This document shows, piece after piece, positions 20,035 through 28,041 of a DNA stretch of 45,738 bases (position 1 is its first letter; every line of letters starts with the position of its first letter). The translations under genes and the position numbers were made by a program. Source of the DNA: a virus; IMG/VR virus record IMGVR_UViG_3300023084_000040, positions 1-45,738 of that record; one strand, 5' to 3'. Under the pieces are notes generated by a model. The model ran no database searches. It was not told the DNA's origin and saw only the letters and a program-made list of their open reading frames with translations.

Positions 20035-21618
20035 ATGGCAGATTTTAACACAAAATACATATTACCAGGAGATGACAAGGATACCATCATCAATAAGATA
20101 AATCACAATTTTTATCAGGTATTTTTCAATGGTGTTGGTGAAAAGGGTCCTGTTGGCTATGTTGGTGCTACAGGTATTAGAGGTCAAGCTGGGAGAGATG
20201 GTGAAGCAGGTGCAACTGGCGAAAGAGCTGCTGATTGGTTTTTCTCCTCTACCGAACCAAGTGATTCTGAATCTCAAAATGGTGATATTTGGATTAACAT
20301 AGGGGTTACTGGAGGTCAGCAAGTTTATGTTTATACCTCTGGCTCTTGGATTGATAGTGGACAAACACTTCTTTCTTCCGGTGTATTCTCTACAATAACT
20401 GGTGTTTCCGGTCCTGGTAATTCAACTTCAAATAATGCCATTTACATTAATGGAAATCAAGGGGATAAAACTTTTGTTTTATCAGATTCTGCTGGTGCAA
20501 CCTCGTCTATGAATCCTAACCTTTCTAAGGTAATGGTTTCAACAGATACCTCTCAAACTTCTGATTTTGCTATAGTTGGTTTTGCAAAGACTTTTCTAAC
20601 TCAGACTCCTGGTGGAATAGTTTCTATGAAGTGGTCCCAAACAGGAAGCTCTTATGACCATAAATGGAACTTTCCAGGAGAAACTAGAATCCAAAGTGGA
20701 CTTTCTTCCACTTATTCTGCCACGGGAGGAACGATGACACTTTCGGCTCCGAATCAGAATTTGAATGTTTCATCTAGATCGACTGCTAGTTTTACTGCAG
20801 CAACCGGTGGTGCGGGTACTTTTTCTTTTTCAACCCCTGGAATTTTTAGCTTTTCCTCCAGTGATGCAAACTTATCTGCTTCATCTTTTGATGTAACTAT
20901 AAGTAATCCTGGCTCAACTGGATATATTGCTGCTACTGTTTCTCCATATGTTCCTTTGGCGACTTTGTCTGGCTCAGGAAATGGTGTAAACATCACTGCA
21001 GCATCAGAAACTTCCGATGAATTGCTTCAGGTATTAAGTACGACGGGTAAGGACTTTATTAAATCTGAAAGGACAAATAGATTTTCCATCGGTGGAGCTA
21101 ATGGAGCTACTGGTGCATATAAGGTCAAAGGTATAACTAATACCACCCAAAATCTCTTATCTGATGGAGTAGACTACTATATAAATTGTGGAAATCCAAC
21201 AAACGATGTTTGTGTCATTACTCCAGGTCCACTTTATTCAGGTAGTCCAAGTGCTAACGGAAAAGCTAACCGTGTCCTGCTGAATGTTGGTAGCAATTTT
21301 TCTTGGGCAGCGGGACTTTTAAATTCTGGTGAAAGCAGAACCTTCGATTTCTTTATGAATTCTCCAACATTTTCCTTTGGTGGAATAAGAGTGGCTAAAT
21401 CAGGAATACCTGGGGTAGGCAAAGAATATATTAACGACAATACAGCAGGTGAAGATGGGTGTCAGCACATACGTTTAACTTTTTTCCCGATAACAATCAC
21501 TGAAAAATTCCACTACGAGGCTTTTTCAGACGATCACTACGAGTGTGGCTGGGAAACTTATACCATAGCGGTAGGGACAGATAGTGGAGGCCCAGGTGGA
21601 GGCTTTTTAGGCCTCTAA
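20035..21618 (+). CDS. Collagen-like tail fibre protein (paralog of the previous gene)
   Basis: A 527-residue protein with the same architecture as its upstream neighbour. It has an N-terminal INKINHNF segment and ten Gly-X-Y triplets (GEKGPVGYVGATG to GATGER, about 37-66). An ADWFFSSTEP...GDIWI...GSWIDSGQ domain and a VLSDSAGATSSMNP segment follow. The Ser, Thr and Ala-rich shaft and a Gly-rich C-terminus (GGPGGGFLGL) differ more, and the distal tip is unlike that of the neighbour. This suggests duplication followed by divergence of the receptor-binding end. An AGGAG-like run touches the start codon but is too close to act as a normal ribosome binding site. Confidence 0.8.
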   Translation: MADFNTKYILPGDDKDTIINKINHNFYQVFFNGVGEKGPVGYVGATGIRGQAGRDGEAGATGERAADWFFSSTEPSDSESQNGDIWINIGVTGGQQVYVYTSGSWIDSGQTLLSSGVFSTITGVSGPGNSTSNNAIYINGNQGDKTFVLSDSAGATSSMNPNLSKVMVSTDTSQTSDFAIVGFAKTFLTQTPGGIVSMKWSQTGSSYDHKWNFPGETRIQSGLSSTYSATGGTMTLSAPNQNLNVSSRSTASFTAATGGAGTFSFSTPGIFSFSSSDANLSASSFDVTISNPGSTGYIAATVSPYVPLATLSGSGNGVNITAASETSDELLQVLSTTGKDFIKSERTNRFSIGGANGATGAYKVKGITNTTQNLLSDGVDYYINCGNPTNDVCVITPGPLYSGSPSANGKANRVLLNVGSNFSWAAGLLNSGESRTFDFFMNSPTFSFGGIRVAKSGIPGVGKEYINDNTAGEDGCQHIRLTFFPITITEKFHYEAFSDDHYECGWETYTIAVGTDSGGPGGGFLGL

Positions 21619-21645
21619 TAAGAAATTTTGTGATACATAAACTTA

Positions 21646-21653
21646 GATAAATA
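21646..21653 (+). promoter_or_regulatory. Candidate late promoter box (GATAAATA)
   Basis: GATAAATA lies 7 bases upstream of the ATG of the 78-residue coiled-coil gene and is one base off the T4 late consensus. It could instead be an A-rich translation-start leader. Confidence 0.3.
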
Positions 21654-21660
21654 TACAGTA

Positions 21661-21897
21661 ATGGAACTTACAAAGAAAGAGAAAAATAAAGCCAATTCAT
21701 TGAAGGACCAGTTTTCCTCGGTTAGGGGTGAAATTGAATCAGTACAGGCTGAGATGGATCTGCTAACTCAAAAAGCTGGTACATTGATCAAGGAACTTGA
21801 AAATTTGAGGGACCAAGAAGCACAGTTTATAACTGGACTTAAGAACAAATATGGTGAGGGAACACTCGATCCATTCAAACTAATCTATATGAAATGA
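21661..21897 (+). CDS. Small coiled-coil protein
   Basis: A 78-residue, highly charged protein. Residues ~5-65 form an almost continuous amphipathic helix with heptads (IESVQAEMDLLTQKAGTLIKE). There is no membrane segment and no recognised family. The stop overlaps the next start in an ATGA arrangement, so the two are translationally coupled. With the spanin-like partner downstream it could be a chaperone or assembly factor, but this is only positional. Confidence 0.7.
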   Translation: MELTKKEKNKANSLKDQFSSVRGEIESVQAEMDLLTQKAGTLIKELENLRDQEAQFITGLKNKYGEGTLDPFKLIYMK

Positions 21898-22709
21898 CAC
21901 CAATTGTTGGTAAAATATGGTCTTTAATTAACAGCAAGGCTGGACCTATAGTTGCTATAGTTGTCCTAGCTTTTTTGCTTTTAAGACAGTGCAACGTTTC
22001 TCAAAATGCCAAAAGGGAGGCTGAAAGAAATATGAACAACCTTCTGGCAGAGCAGGATAGTGTAAGGGAAGTTACATCAAAGCTTGGGAATGTCCTTGCT
22101 GAAAAATCTGCTTTCCAATTAAAATACAATGAACTTTCGGAGGAGCAAGAGGATCTGATTAAACAACTAGAATTAGCTAAAAATAAAAAGCCTGGCGTTG
22201 TTATTGAGACCCAAGTGGTTTATAGGGACACAACAATTATAGTTCCTATTGAGAATGAGATTGGCGATAGTTCTTCAACTTTGAAGTTTGCTTACAATCC
22301 AACTTTGCCTGGAAATAATAGATTAATGGTTAGCGGTAAATTACCTTATACTACAAGTGATACCTTAATAAATGGCTTAGAAAGAACCTTGATTAACCCT
22401 GGTGTAGTAAACCTTACCATTGAGCAAAAGATAGATTTGGTAACTGGTTTATATAGAGATCCGAAAACAGATAGGCTATTTGTAAGAGCTTCCACTACCT
22501 TCCCAGGCATTTCGTTTAATGATATAAATGCTTTGGATATGGTCGATGACCCAGGTACACGAAAAGCACTAAGGGGAGCAAGAAAACCTTTTGGTATCGG
22601 TGTTAATGTAGGTTATGGTATGCTCCTTACAACGGATGGGTATCAAGCAGGGCCTATTATAGGAGTTGGTTTGCACTACTCACCAAAATTCCTACAGTTT
22701 GGTAAATAA
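21894..22709 (+). CDS. Membrane-anchored coiled-coil protein, spanin-like
   Basis: A 271-residue protein. Residues ~17-35 form one N-terminal transmembrane helix (GPIVAIVVLAFLLLRQC). A long coiled coil follows (about 37-95), then a beta-rich region beginning VIETQVVYRDTTIIVP. The C-terminus has alternating short strands (FGIGVNVGYGMLL, then IIGVGLHYSPKF), like the end of an outer-membrane-type barrel segment. The pattern recalls proteins widespread in Bacteroidetes phages, proposed here as a one-piece spanin linking inner and outer membranes during lysis. The spanin role is inference; the topology is read directly. It sits in the structural operon, coupled to the small gene before it. Confidence 0.55.
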   Translation: MTPIVGKIWSLINSKAGPIVAIVVLAFLLLRQCNVSQNAKREAERNMNNLLAEQDSVREVTSKLGNVLAEKSAFQLKYNELSEEQEDLIKQLELAKNKKPGVVIETQVVYRDTTIIVPIENEIGDSSSTLKFAYNPTLPGNNRLMVSGKLPYTTSDTLINGLERTLINPGVVNLTIEQKIDLVTGLYRDPKTDRLFVRASTTFPGISFNDINALDMVDDPGTRKALRGARKPFGIGVNVGYGMLLTTDGYQAGPIIGVGLHYSPKFLQFGK

Positions 22710-22720
22710 AGAAAGATAAA

Positions 22721-25195
22721 ATGGCATTTTCAAGCACATCAAAATACGTTCAGCTTACTCCTTACCTGGTAATGGAGTATAGGTATGCAGATCAACCAAA
22801 CCCAGAGACATATTTTGTCAACACCGGATCCCCATCAATTGGTTTTAATAAGTTGGTCAATGGTGTGCTGGAAGATGATAACGGGCAACCTTCTAACGAT
22901 GTACAGATAATGAACCTTGACGAGGATCAATCTGTAACACAGAATACCCGTAATAATAGCGTTGTACAAACTAACCAAAATACGTTTATAACTCTTGATC
23001 CAGGACTTGTAGTACCTTACAATGATTTTAATTCAGATCTTACAGATACTGCAGATCTCCCTATTACATTTCCTTCTAATATTCAAGTGATTTATGACTC
23101 TGTAAGGTATCACATTCTTGCTGGATATAACCTAAATAATATTGATGGTCTTGTTCTTCAGATTCAGTATCTTGATGTAAACGGATCTCATGTAACATTT
23201 TCGCAGATTAAATTATCGAAGGGTTCTTCCCAGACTTACACATTGAGTCCAAATCCTCTGACGATTGGGTCTAATATTTTCGACAAATATTACGAAGTTA
23301 AGATACCAAGTCTCGTTGACATGAACAACAAGTACGGTGCAGCTACAGCTTCAAATAAGTCAAAAACTTTAGCTGGATTAACTAGTAAGAGCGGTCGGGG
23401 ATATCAAACAGCAGCTCCGATAAGGATTAAAGCCTACGAGATTTTAAGTACAACAACCACCAATGGCTATGACACCTATGGCACGAATCTTCTGGCAGCT
23501 CTTTCTCTTGAGTCTACTGACCCATTTAAGAATATAGGTGCCTATATTGCACCGTCTGACCAGGGTGACTACTTTGAGTATTTTGCTACTGATAATGGTG
23601 GATTTCCGGAAGATTTCATCCTCTTCCAAAATTCTATTGGAAATAGTTACTACCTAAATCATACTATTGAAACCCTTGAGCAAGTTGGAGGGGCACTGCT
23701 AAATACATCTAATTTTAGTAACATCCAAACCACTGCCTATGATGTTCCAAACCTTTTAAGACCTATTGTTAGATACCCACAGGTTGCTTCTTCTTTTACC
23801 TTGAGATACACCATGACTCTGGTTAATAACAAAGATCAGTCAAGGCTTATCAGAATTGCAACCTACACTTCTGCTGATGTGAGTAGATATGGTGCTGAAA
23901 TTCAGCCATTGCAACTTCAGGTTCTTCCTCAGCAGCAAAAGATTTACAACAAGGTGGCTGGTAGCACAAACATATCGGTTCCAAGCAGCGGAATAACACC
24001 CAGTCAGATTACAAAATTTGCAAATGTTTTTGTTGACAGGACCTTAGTAAACACCTCACTTACCAATCTGGTTGTAAATGGAAGTACTTTGAGGGAAGAT
24101 ACATCCAACCAAACTACGGCTAGTGCAGCAATTTCTTACGGTGTTGGTCAAGCATACATTACTATTTCTCCTTTTGATAACTATTATAAGTTTACATTTT
24201 TCCAAAAGGCAAATGACGGGACTACTAAAAATATAGATCTTTCCTCTTCTGGCGAATATTCAATGGTATTTGTTGACAACCAGAATAAGAAGGTTAGTGC
24301 TCCATCAATAGCTGATAATAATATTGCTAAACCTGCAAAGGGGGAACTAGCCTTTAAAATAGATGAAACCCTATCAACTCAGATATTGCAGTTTACCAAT
24401 AAGAAGTTTTATATTTCCAATAGGCCTAGGGTTCAAGCAAACACTGGTAATGTTTCTGCTTTAAGTAACTTAAGATCTGAGGTACAGTCTGGAACAACCT
24501 CGTTTAATAGCTCAATATCGGATCTTTCTGCTTCTTCTCAAAACAACCAGCAAGCAATGGTCGGAACTGCTAACATTTCAGCTAAATCCTCCTCGGTTTT
24601 ATATTGGGGAAATTGGATATCAGAAGACGAGACTGCTCCACAAGTAAGTGTTACTGCTGATCTACAAACTGGAACTATTTCTTCCGGTGAGGCTACTGTT
24701 GGAGATCTTCTGAATCTCTTCCCGGCACAAACAACCGGTCAATCCTCCTGGCAAGCATACGGGTCAACCTCTGGTAACAATCAGGCAAATACTCCACAAT
24801 CTGCAGCGACAACAACTGGTGGATCCCAAACGAGTAATTTAAGTCCTGCAGAAATAAGGAGCTCTATAGCATCCGATGTCCAAGGTAAGATAGAATTGGA
24901 ATGGTCGACCAACGATATACTCGCTTACTATTTGGATCCTTCCGGTGTTGGGTATAAGCTTTATGGAGGTATCAGCAAAGCCGTATTTAGTCAAGCAGTA
25001 AGCGGAATATTTGATAACACCGCACTTGGTATCCTTTATAATTACGGGAATACTGGATTTGGAACCACCAACGGTGGATCCGCAGCAAGCAACAATTCCA
25101 GCAATAATGCATCCGGAAACGATAGTGGAAGTAGCACTGCTTCCTCAAGTGGAACTTCTGGTTCAGGTGGGGCTAAGTATACAACACAACTATAA
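22721..25195 (+). CDS. Virion structural protein with low-complexity C-terminus
   Basis: An 824-residue protein. The first ~620 residues are mixed alpha/beta with many Asn, Ser and Thr and no enzyme motifs. The last ~50 residues are a Ser/Gly/Asn/Thr low-complexity tail (for example NNSSNNASGNDSGSSTASSS). It may be a tail or baseplate protein. It is followed at 4 bases by the tail-tube-fold gene and preceded at 11 bases by the spanin-like gene, so it is in the same operon. The family is not recognised. Confidence 0.6.
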   Translation: MAFSSTSKYVQLTPYLVMEYRYADQPNPETYFVNTGSPSIGFNKLVNGVLEDDNGQPSNDVQIMNLDEDQSVTQNTRNNSVVQTNQNTFITLDPGLVVPYNDFNSDLTDTADLPITFPSNIQVIYDSVRYHILAGYNLNNIDGLVLQIQYLDVNGSHVTFSQIKLSKGSSQTYTLSPNPLTIGSNIFDKYYEVKIPSLVDMNNKYGAATASNKSKTLAGLTSKSGRGYQTAAPIRIKAYEILSTTTTNGYDTYGTNLLAALSLESTDPFKNIGAYIAPSDQGDYFEYFATDNGGFPEDFILFQNSIGNSYYLNHTIETLEQVGGALLNTSNFSNIQTTAYDVPNLLRPIVRYPQVASSFTLRYTMTLVNNKDQSRLIRIATYTSADVSRYGAEIQPLQLQVLPQQQKIYNKVAGSTNISVPSSGITPSQITKFANVFVDRTLVNTSLTNLVVNGSTLREDTSNQTTASAAISYGVGQAYITISPFDNYYKFTFFQKANDGTTKNIDLSSSGEYSMVFVDNQNKKVSAPSIADNNIAKPAKGELAFKIDETLSTQILQFTNKKFYISNRPRVQANTGNVSALSNLRSEVQSGTTSFNSSISDLSASSQNNQQAMVGTANISAKSSSVLYWGNWISEDETAPQVSVTADLQTGTISSGEATVGDLLNLFPAQTTGQSSWQAYGSTSGNNQANTPQSAATTTGGSQTSNLSPAEIRSSIASDVQGKIELEWSTNDILAYYLDPSGVGYKLYGGISKAVFSQAVSGIFDNTALGILYNYGNTGFGTTNGGSAASNNSSNNASGNDSGSSTASSSGTSGSGGAKYTTQL

Positions 25196-25199
25196 GTAA

Positions 25200-25760
25200 A
25201 TGGCAATATTAAACGCAAGAGCAAATAGTTTTTACTTCGTATTCCCGAAGGGGTTCTTTCCCGAGAAGGTTCATGAGAAGTATATTGACTACTTAAAAAA
25301 GCAGCCTACACCATACGATACTCTAACTTCGTATATGAATAGCACTATACAAAGTGTGACCTTCCCTTCTGTTAGTATGGATTTGTCTGAGCAGGTTAGA
25401 AATTTAGGTAAGAGGATTAACTACCAGAGTGCAACCCCGGTTCAGGATTTGTTTAACAGGGAGTTCCAGGTTTCCTTTAGAATAGCAGAGGGATTTGTGA
25501 ACTACTTTATTATGTTGGAAACGGTTTTGGATTATCTTGATTTTAAGAATCCTGGTACATATATTCAAAATTTGCCACTTAGGACTTTGGATAATGAGGG
25601 TAATATACTGACAACAGTTATGTTCAAAGAAGTGACCCTAACATCTTTCTCTGAACTAAATTTGAATTATACACAAAATACTCCTTCCGTTTACACATTT
25701 AATGTTGGGTTCAAATGTAACTATTTAGGCCTCGATCTTGAAATTGGTAAGGAAAGGTAA
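25200..25760 (+). CDS. Tail-tube-fold protein (T4 gp19/gp54-like)
   Basis: A 186-residue protein. After an N-terminal segment (NSFYFVFPKGFFPE) and a region with IQSVTFPSVSMD, it has FRIAEGFVNYFIMLETVLDYLDF and a C-terminal pair of strands (VMFKEVTLTSFSELNLNYT, then YTFNVGFKCNYLGL). This strand-helix-strand-strand order, with an S-E-L-N-L-x-Y and F-x-V-x-F ending, matches the fold shared by T4 tube gp19 and the baseplate tube-initiators gp48 and gp54. It could be the tube subunit itself or a baseplate paralog. Its place at the end of the tail module fits either. Confidence 0.5.
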   Translation: MAILNARANSFYFVFPKGFFPEKVHEKYIDYLKKQPTPYDTLTSYMNSTIQSVTFPSVSMDLSEQVRNLGKRINYQSATPVQDLFNREFQVSFRIAEGFVNYFIMLETVLDYLDFKNPGTYIQNLPLRTLDNEGNILTTVMFKEVTLTSFSELNLNYTQNTPSVYTFNVGFKCNYLGLDLEIGKER

Positions 25761-25768
25761 GATATATA
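25761..25768 (+). promoter_or_regulatory. GATATATA box upstream of small gene
   Basis: The octamer starts just after the stop codon of the tail-tube-fold gene and lies 21 bases before the next ATG. It belongs to the nine-member GATATATA set and probably gives this small gene its own transcription start. Confidence 0.45.
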
Positions 25769-25789
25769 AAATACAAAAAATACTAAGGT

Positions 25790-26035
25790 ATGAAGAAGTT
25801 CTCGGATTTAACCAAAATTAACGAAATGAAGTACGGTCAGCCAATGTACGGTGAGGATGACCTAAAGCAACATATGAAAGATCTTTTAGTCGCTGCATCT
25901 GGCAATGACCAGAGAGTACTAAATGATATTGTTGATTGCTTGACTGATGATCAGATGAAAAAATGCTATGACAAATTGATCAACGATTACAACTACACAG
26001 GAAAGAAAGGTGAGGTTGTAAAACCCTCAATGTAA
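25790..26035 (+). CDS. Small protein with capsid-targeting-like N-terminus
   Basis: An 81-residue protein, no recognised family. The N-terminus MKKFSDLTKINEM contains a hydrophobic-x-E site (INE) about a dozen residues in. This resembles the cleavable capsid-targeting sequence of T4 internal proteins (an F..F(I/L)xE pattern). The remainder looks helical (LKQHMKDLLVAAS, then DDQMKKCYDKLINDY). It has its own GATATATA box and is followed after 3 bases by another small gene. Packaging into the head is inference from the N-terminus only. Confidence 0.6.
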   Translation: MKKFSDLTKINEMKYGQPMYGEDDLKQHMKDLLVAASGNDQRVLNDIVDCLTDDQMKKCYDKLINDYNYTGKKGEVVKPSM

Positions 26036-26038
26036 CAG

Positions 26039-26236
26039 ATGGCTACAACATCATATTTTCATATACAGGATTGCTCAAACAGCCAGTACAAGTCAAGTTC
26101 TGGGTGGACTCCTAATTTAGCGGATGCCCAGCTTTTAAATGCAGACGATCCAACTTCTGCTACCTACTGGAAAACTGTGTTGGGGTCACTTAGCGCAGGA
26201 GATTACATAGTTATCCGGGTATATCAAGTTTCTTAG
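26039..26236 (+). CDS. Small hypothetical protein, possibly structural
   Basis: A 65-residue protein, no recognised family. It contains aromatic residues in a compact beta-like pattern (ATTSYFHIQDC...GDYIVIRVYQVS). It starts 3 bases after the previous stop and is followed by the 26270-26295 terminator, so it closes the structural operon. A small virion component such as a decoration or fibre-associated protein is possible but unsupported. Confidence 0.55.
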   Translation: MATTSYFHIQDCSNSQYKSSSGWTPNLADAQLLNADDPTSATYWKTVLGSLSAGDYIVIRVYQVS

Positions 26237-26269
26237 AACTGATAATACATAGGTCATTTTTAAACTAAT

Positions 26270-26295
26270 AAACCTTCCTTAATGGGAGGTTTTTT
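26270..26295 (+). terminator. Rho-independent terminator ending the structural module
   Basis: The stem AAACCTTCC pairs with GGGAGGTTT (one G-T wobble) across the loop TTAAT, followed by a T tract. It separates the structural operon from the resolvase/RuBisCO-like operon, whose GATATATA box begins 6 bases later. Confidence 0.8.
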
Positions 26296-26300
26296 GTGTT

Positions 26301-26308
26301 GATATATA
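26301..26308 (+). promoter_or_regulatory. GATATATA box upstream of the resolvase/RuBisCO-like operon
   Basis: The octamer lies directly after the terminator and 25 bases before the TTG start of the resolvase gene. It is the only candidate promoter for the whole six-gene operon to 30488. Confidence 0.5.
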
Positions 26309-26333
26309 ACTTGTATTCTTAAACACATTCATT

Positions 26334-27005
26334 TTGAAAACACTAGTCGGAATAGATTTTTCCCTCAATTCGCCAGCATTTTGTATTTTAAGAGAAAACC
26401 AATTTACTTGGGGTTCATTAACACGGAGTGACCGGACTGCAGAATCACTTAAGAAAAATGCTAAAAAACCTTACTATGTTTTATCTGAAGACAAAACGGA
26501 AGACTATGTTCTTATGTTTATGTCAAAGGATAAAATGCCAGAAGACTACTCGGAAAGGGAAAGAATAAAGATAGATTATTTCCAGGAGCTCGTTGATGAA
26601 TTTTGGTCTGAAATAGAAAATATCTGTGCAGGTGATGATATCATTGTAGCTATGGAAGGACTAAGTTTTGCCTCTAATGGTAATGCTTTGATTGATATCT
26701 CTATGGCCACAGCTCTACTCCGTAAGAAGATAGTTGACCACACAGGTAGCGATAATTTCTACGTTTATTCGCCAACTTCTATCAAGAAGTTCGCTTTTAA
26801 GGGAAATGCAAAAAAGCACGAACTTTATAATTCACTTCTTGATCGCAAATTTCCAGAAACTAATTTAGGGTCTTTCACTAGTATTTTAGAAGAAAATAAG
26901 GACGAATGGATAACTCCCTCCGGTAATGTAAACAAGCCATTGGATGATATTATAGATTCGACCTGGATATGTTTATTTTTATATGACTCAATCAAAGAAG
27001 GTTAA
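26334..27005 (+). CDS. RuvC/RNase H-fold Holliday junction resolvase-like nuclease
   Basis: A 223-residue protein with a TTG start. The acidic residues of a RuvC-type active site are visible: D8 in VGIDFSLNSP, E108 in IIVAMEGLSF, and D204/D205 plus D208 in KPLDDIIDST near the end. A P-T-S-I-K-K-F segment at 147-153 is also typical of phage RuvC-like enzymes. It should cut four-way junctions or branched DNA formed during recombination-driven replication, doing the job of T4 endonuclease VII. It is first in the operon and overlaps the nucleotidyltransferase by 23 bases. It is expected to serve replication, not the sugar genes it shares a transcript with. Confidence 0.8.
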   Translation: MKTLVGIDFSLNSPAFCILRENQFTWGSLTRSDRTAESLKKNAKKPYYVLSEDKTEDYVLMFMSKDKMPEDYSERERIKIDYFQELVDEFWSEIENICAGDDIIVAMEGLSFASNGNALIDISMATALLRKKIVDHTGSDNFYVYSPTSIKKFAFKGNAKKHELYNSLLDRKFPETNLGSFTSILEENKDEWITPSGNVNKPLDDIIDSTWICLFLYDSIKEG

Positions 27006-27714
27006 CATTCTTATTCCTCTCGGAGGTGCTGGAAGGAGATTCAGCGACGCTGGATACCTACAGATAAAACCATTTATAGACGTCAGCGGAGAAACGATGA
27101 TTAGGTCAGTGATTAAAAACCTAAATCATCAAGATGCACACTTTGTATTTGTGATAAACGAGGAATATATTTCTCCCACAGAATTTGAATCACATATATC
27201 AGACATGGGAATATCGTTTGAGGTTTTCTCAACCCCAACACTAACACAAGGGCCAGCTTCAACAGTTCTCTTTGCAAGTCAGTCGATTGATAACGATTTA
27301 CCCCTTATTGTTGTTAACTGCGATCAGATTATTCTGGATTTCAATCTGGACTTCATTTTAGATTTTGCAAGAACTACGGGGTGTGATGGATTGTTGGGAT
27401 GTTTTCTTTCCTCTTCTAAAAAGAACAGCTATGTTAAGTTAGATCCAAACGGAGAGGTCTGTGATGTGAAGGAAAAAATTGTGATTTCCAACATTGCTAC
27501 TAACGGGTTACATTTTTGGAAGCATGGTAAATACTTTGTGGAAAGTGCGGAACAAATGATAGCAGCAAACGATCGGTACAATAATGAGTTCTATGTTGCA
27601 CCTACCTACAATTACATGATAAAAAGTGGAAAGAAAATATTGCCCTTCTTCTATAACCTTCACTTTCCGATAGGTACCCCAGAGGACCTGGATAAATTTT
27701 TAAAGTTGGTTTAG
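26983..27714 (+). CDS. Sugar-phosphate nucleotidyltransferase-like protein
   Basis: A 243-residue protein. The signature loop LGGAGRRF (residues 13-20) with K29 in IKPFIDVSGETMI is the nucleotide-binding motif of the NTP_transferase family. VVNCDQI (D114) fits the metal-binding aspartate. It should join NTP and a sugar 1-phosphate (or a similar phosphorylated compound) to make an activated donor plus pyrophosphate; the substrate is not predictable. It overlaps the resolvase gene by 23 bases and is followed after 3 bases by a cupin, then a RuBisCO-like protein. This suggests a small pathway building an unusual activated sugar. Confidence 0.8.
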   Translation: MTQSKKVNILIPLGGAGRRFSDAGYLQIKPFIDVSGETMIRSVIKNLNHQDAHFVFVINEEYISPTEFESHISDMGISFEVFSTPTLTQGPASTVLFASQSIDNDLPLIVVNCDQIILDFNLDFILDFARTTGCDGLLGCFLSSSKKNSYVKLDPNGEVCDVKEKIVISNIATNGLHFWKHGKYFVESAEQMIAANDRYNNEFYVAPTYNYMIKSGKKILPFFYNLHFPIGTPEDLDKFLKLV

Positions 27715-27717
27715 TTT

Positions 27718-28041
27718 ATGGAAGTTTATAGAATTGAAAATATGAAGGGAGGTTGGTATGCTGGAGATTTCTCCCCAGTAGCTTACCAAACTAGTGATTT
27801 TGAGATTTGTTATAAAAAGCACTTCAAGGGCGAAGAGTGGCCAAAACATTACCATAAGGAAGCGGATGAAATAAACTTCCTCAGATCAGGTAAAATGATT
27901 ATACAAGGGAAGGAACTAAATTCGGGTGATGTGTTTATACTAAGAAAAAATGAAATTGCTGATCCTGTATTTTTGGAAGACTGTGAGGTCTTTATAGTTA
28001 AGACCCCCTCGGTTCCTGGTGATAAATTTGTAATTGAATGA
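27718..28041 (+). CDS. Single-domain cupin
   Basis: A 107-residue protein. The cupin motif 1 core is H44-Y-H46 with E51 (KHYHKEADEIN), followed by a Gly-bracketed strand (LRSGKMIIQGKELNSGDVFIL). These residues normally bind a metal ion. Small cupins of this type act as sugar isomerases or epimerases, or as non-catalytic binders. It lies between the nucleotidyltransferase and the RuBisCO-like gene, overlapping the latter in an ATGA arrangement, so a joint role in the same sugar pathway is likely. The precise reaction is unknown. Confidence 0.75.
   Translation: MEVYRIENMKGGWYAGDFSPVAYQTSDFEICYKKHFKGEEWPKHYHKEADEINFLRSGKMIIQGKELNSGDVFILRKNEIADPVFLEDCEVFIVKTPSVPGDKFVIE

Noticed and set aside
20026-20035. 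A Shine-Dalgarno site (AGGAG) before the second collagen-like gene
   Set aside because: It touches the start codon without a spacer and most other starts in the window lack such a site.
21596-21618. A terminator at the end of the 527-residue fibre gene (GAGGC...GCCTC)
   Set aside because: The stem is only five base pairs, lies inside the coding end and has no following T tract.
18521-21618. A diversity-generating retroelement or invertible fibre cassette
   Set aside because: No reverse transcriptase, template repeat or recombinase gene was seen; the similarity of the two fibres is explained by plain duplication.
26236-26333. A tRNA or small RNA gene in the gap before the resolvase
   Set aside because: The gap is accounted for by a terminator and a promoter box; no cloverleaf was found.
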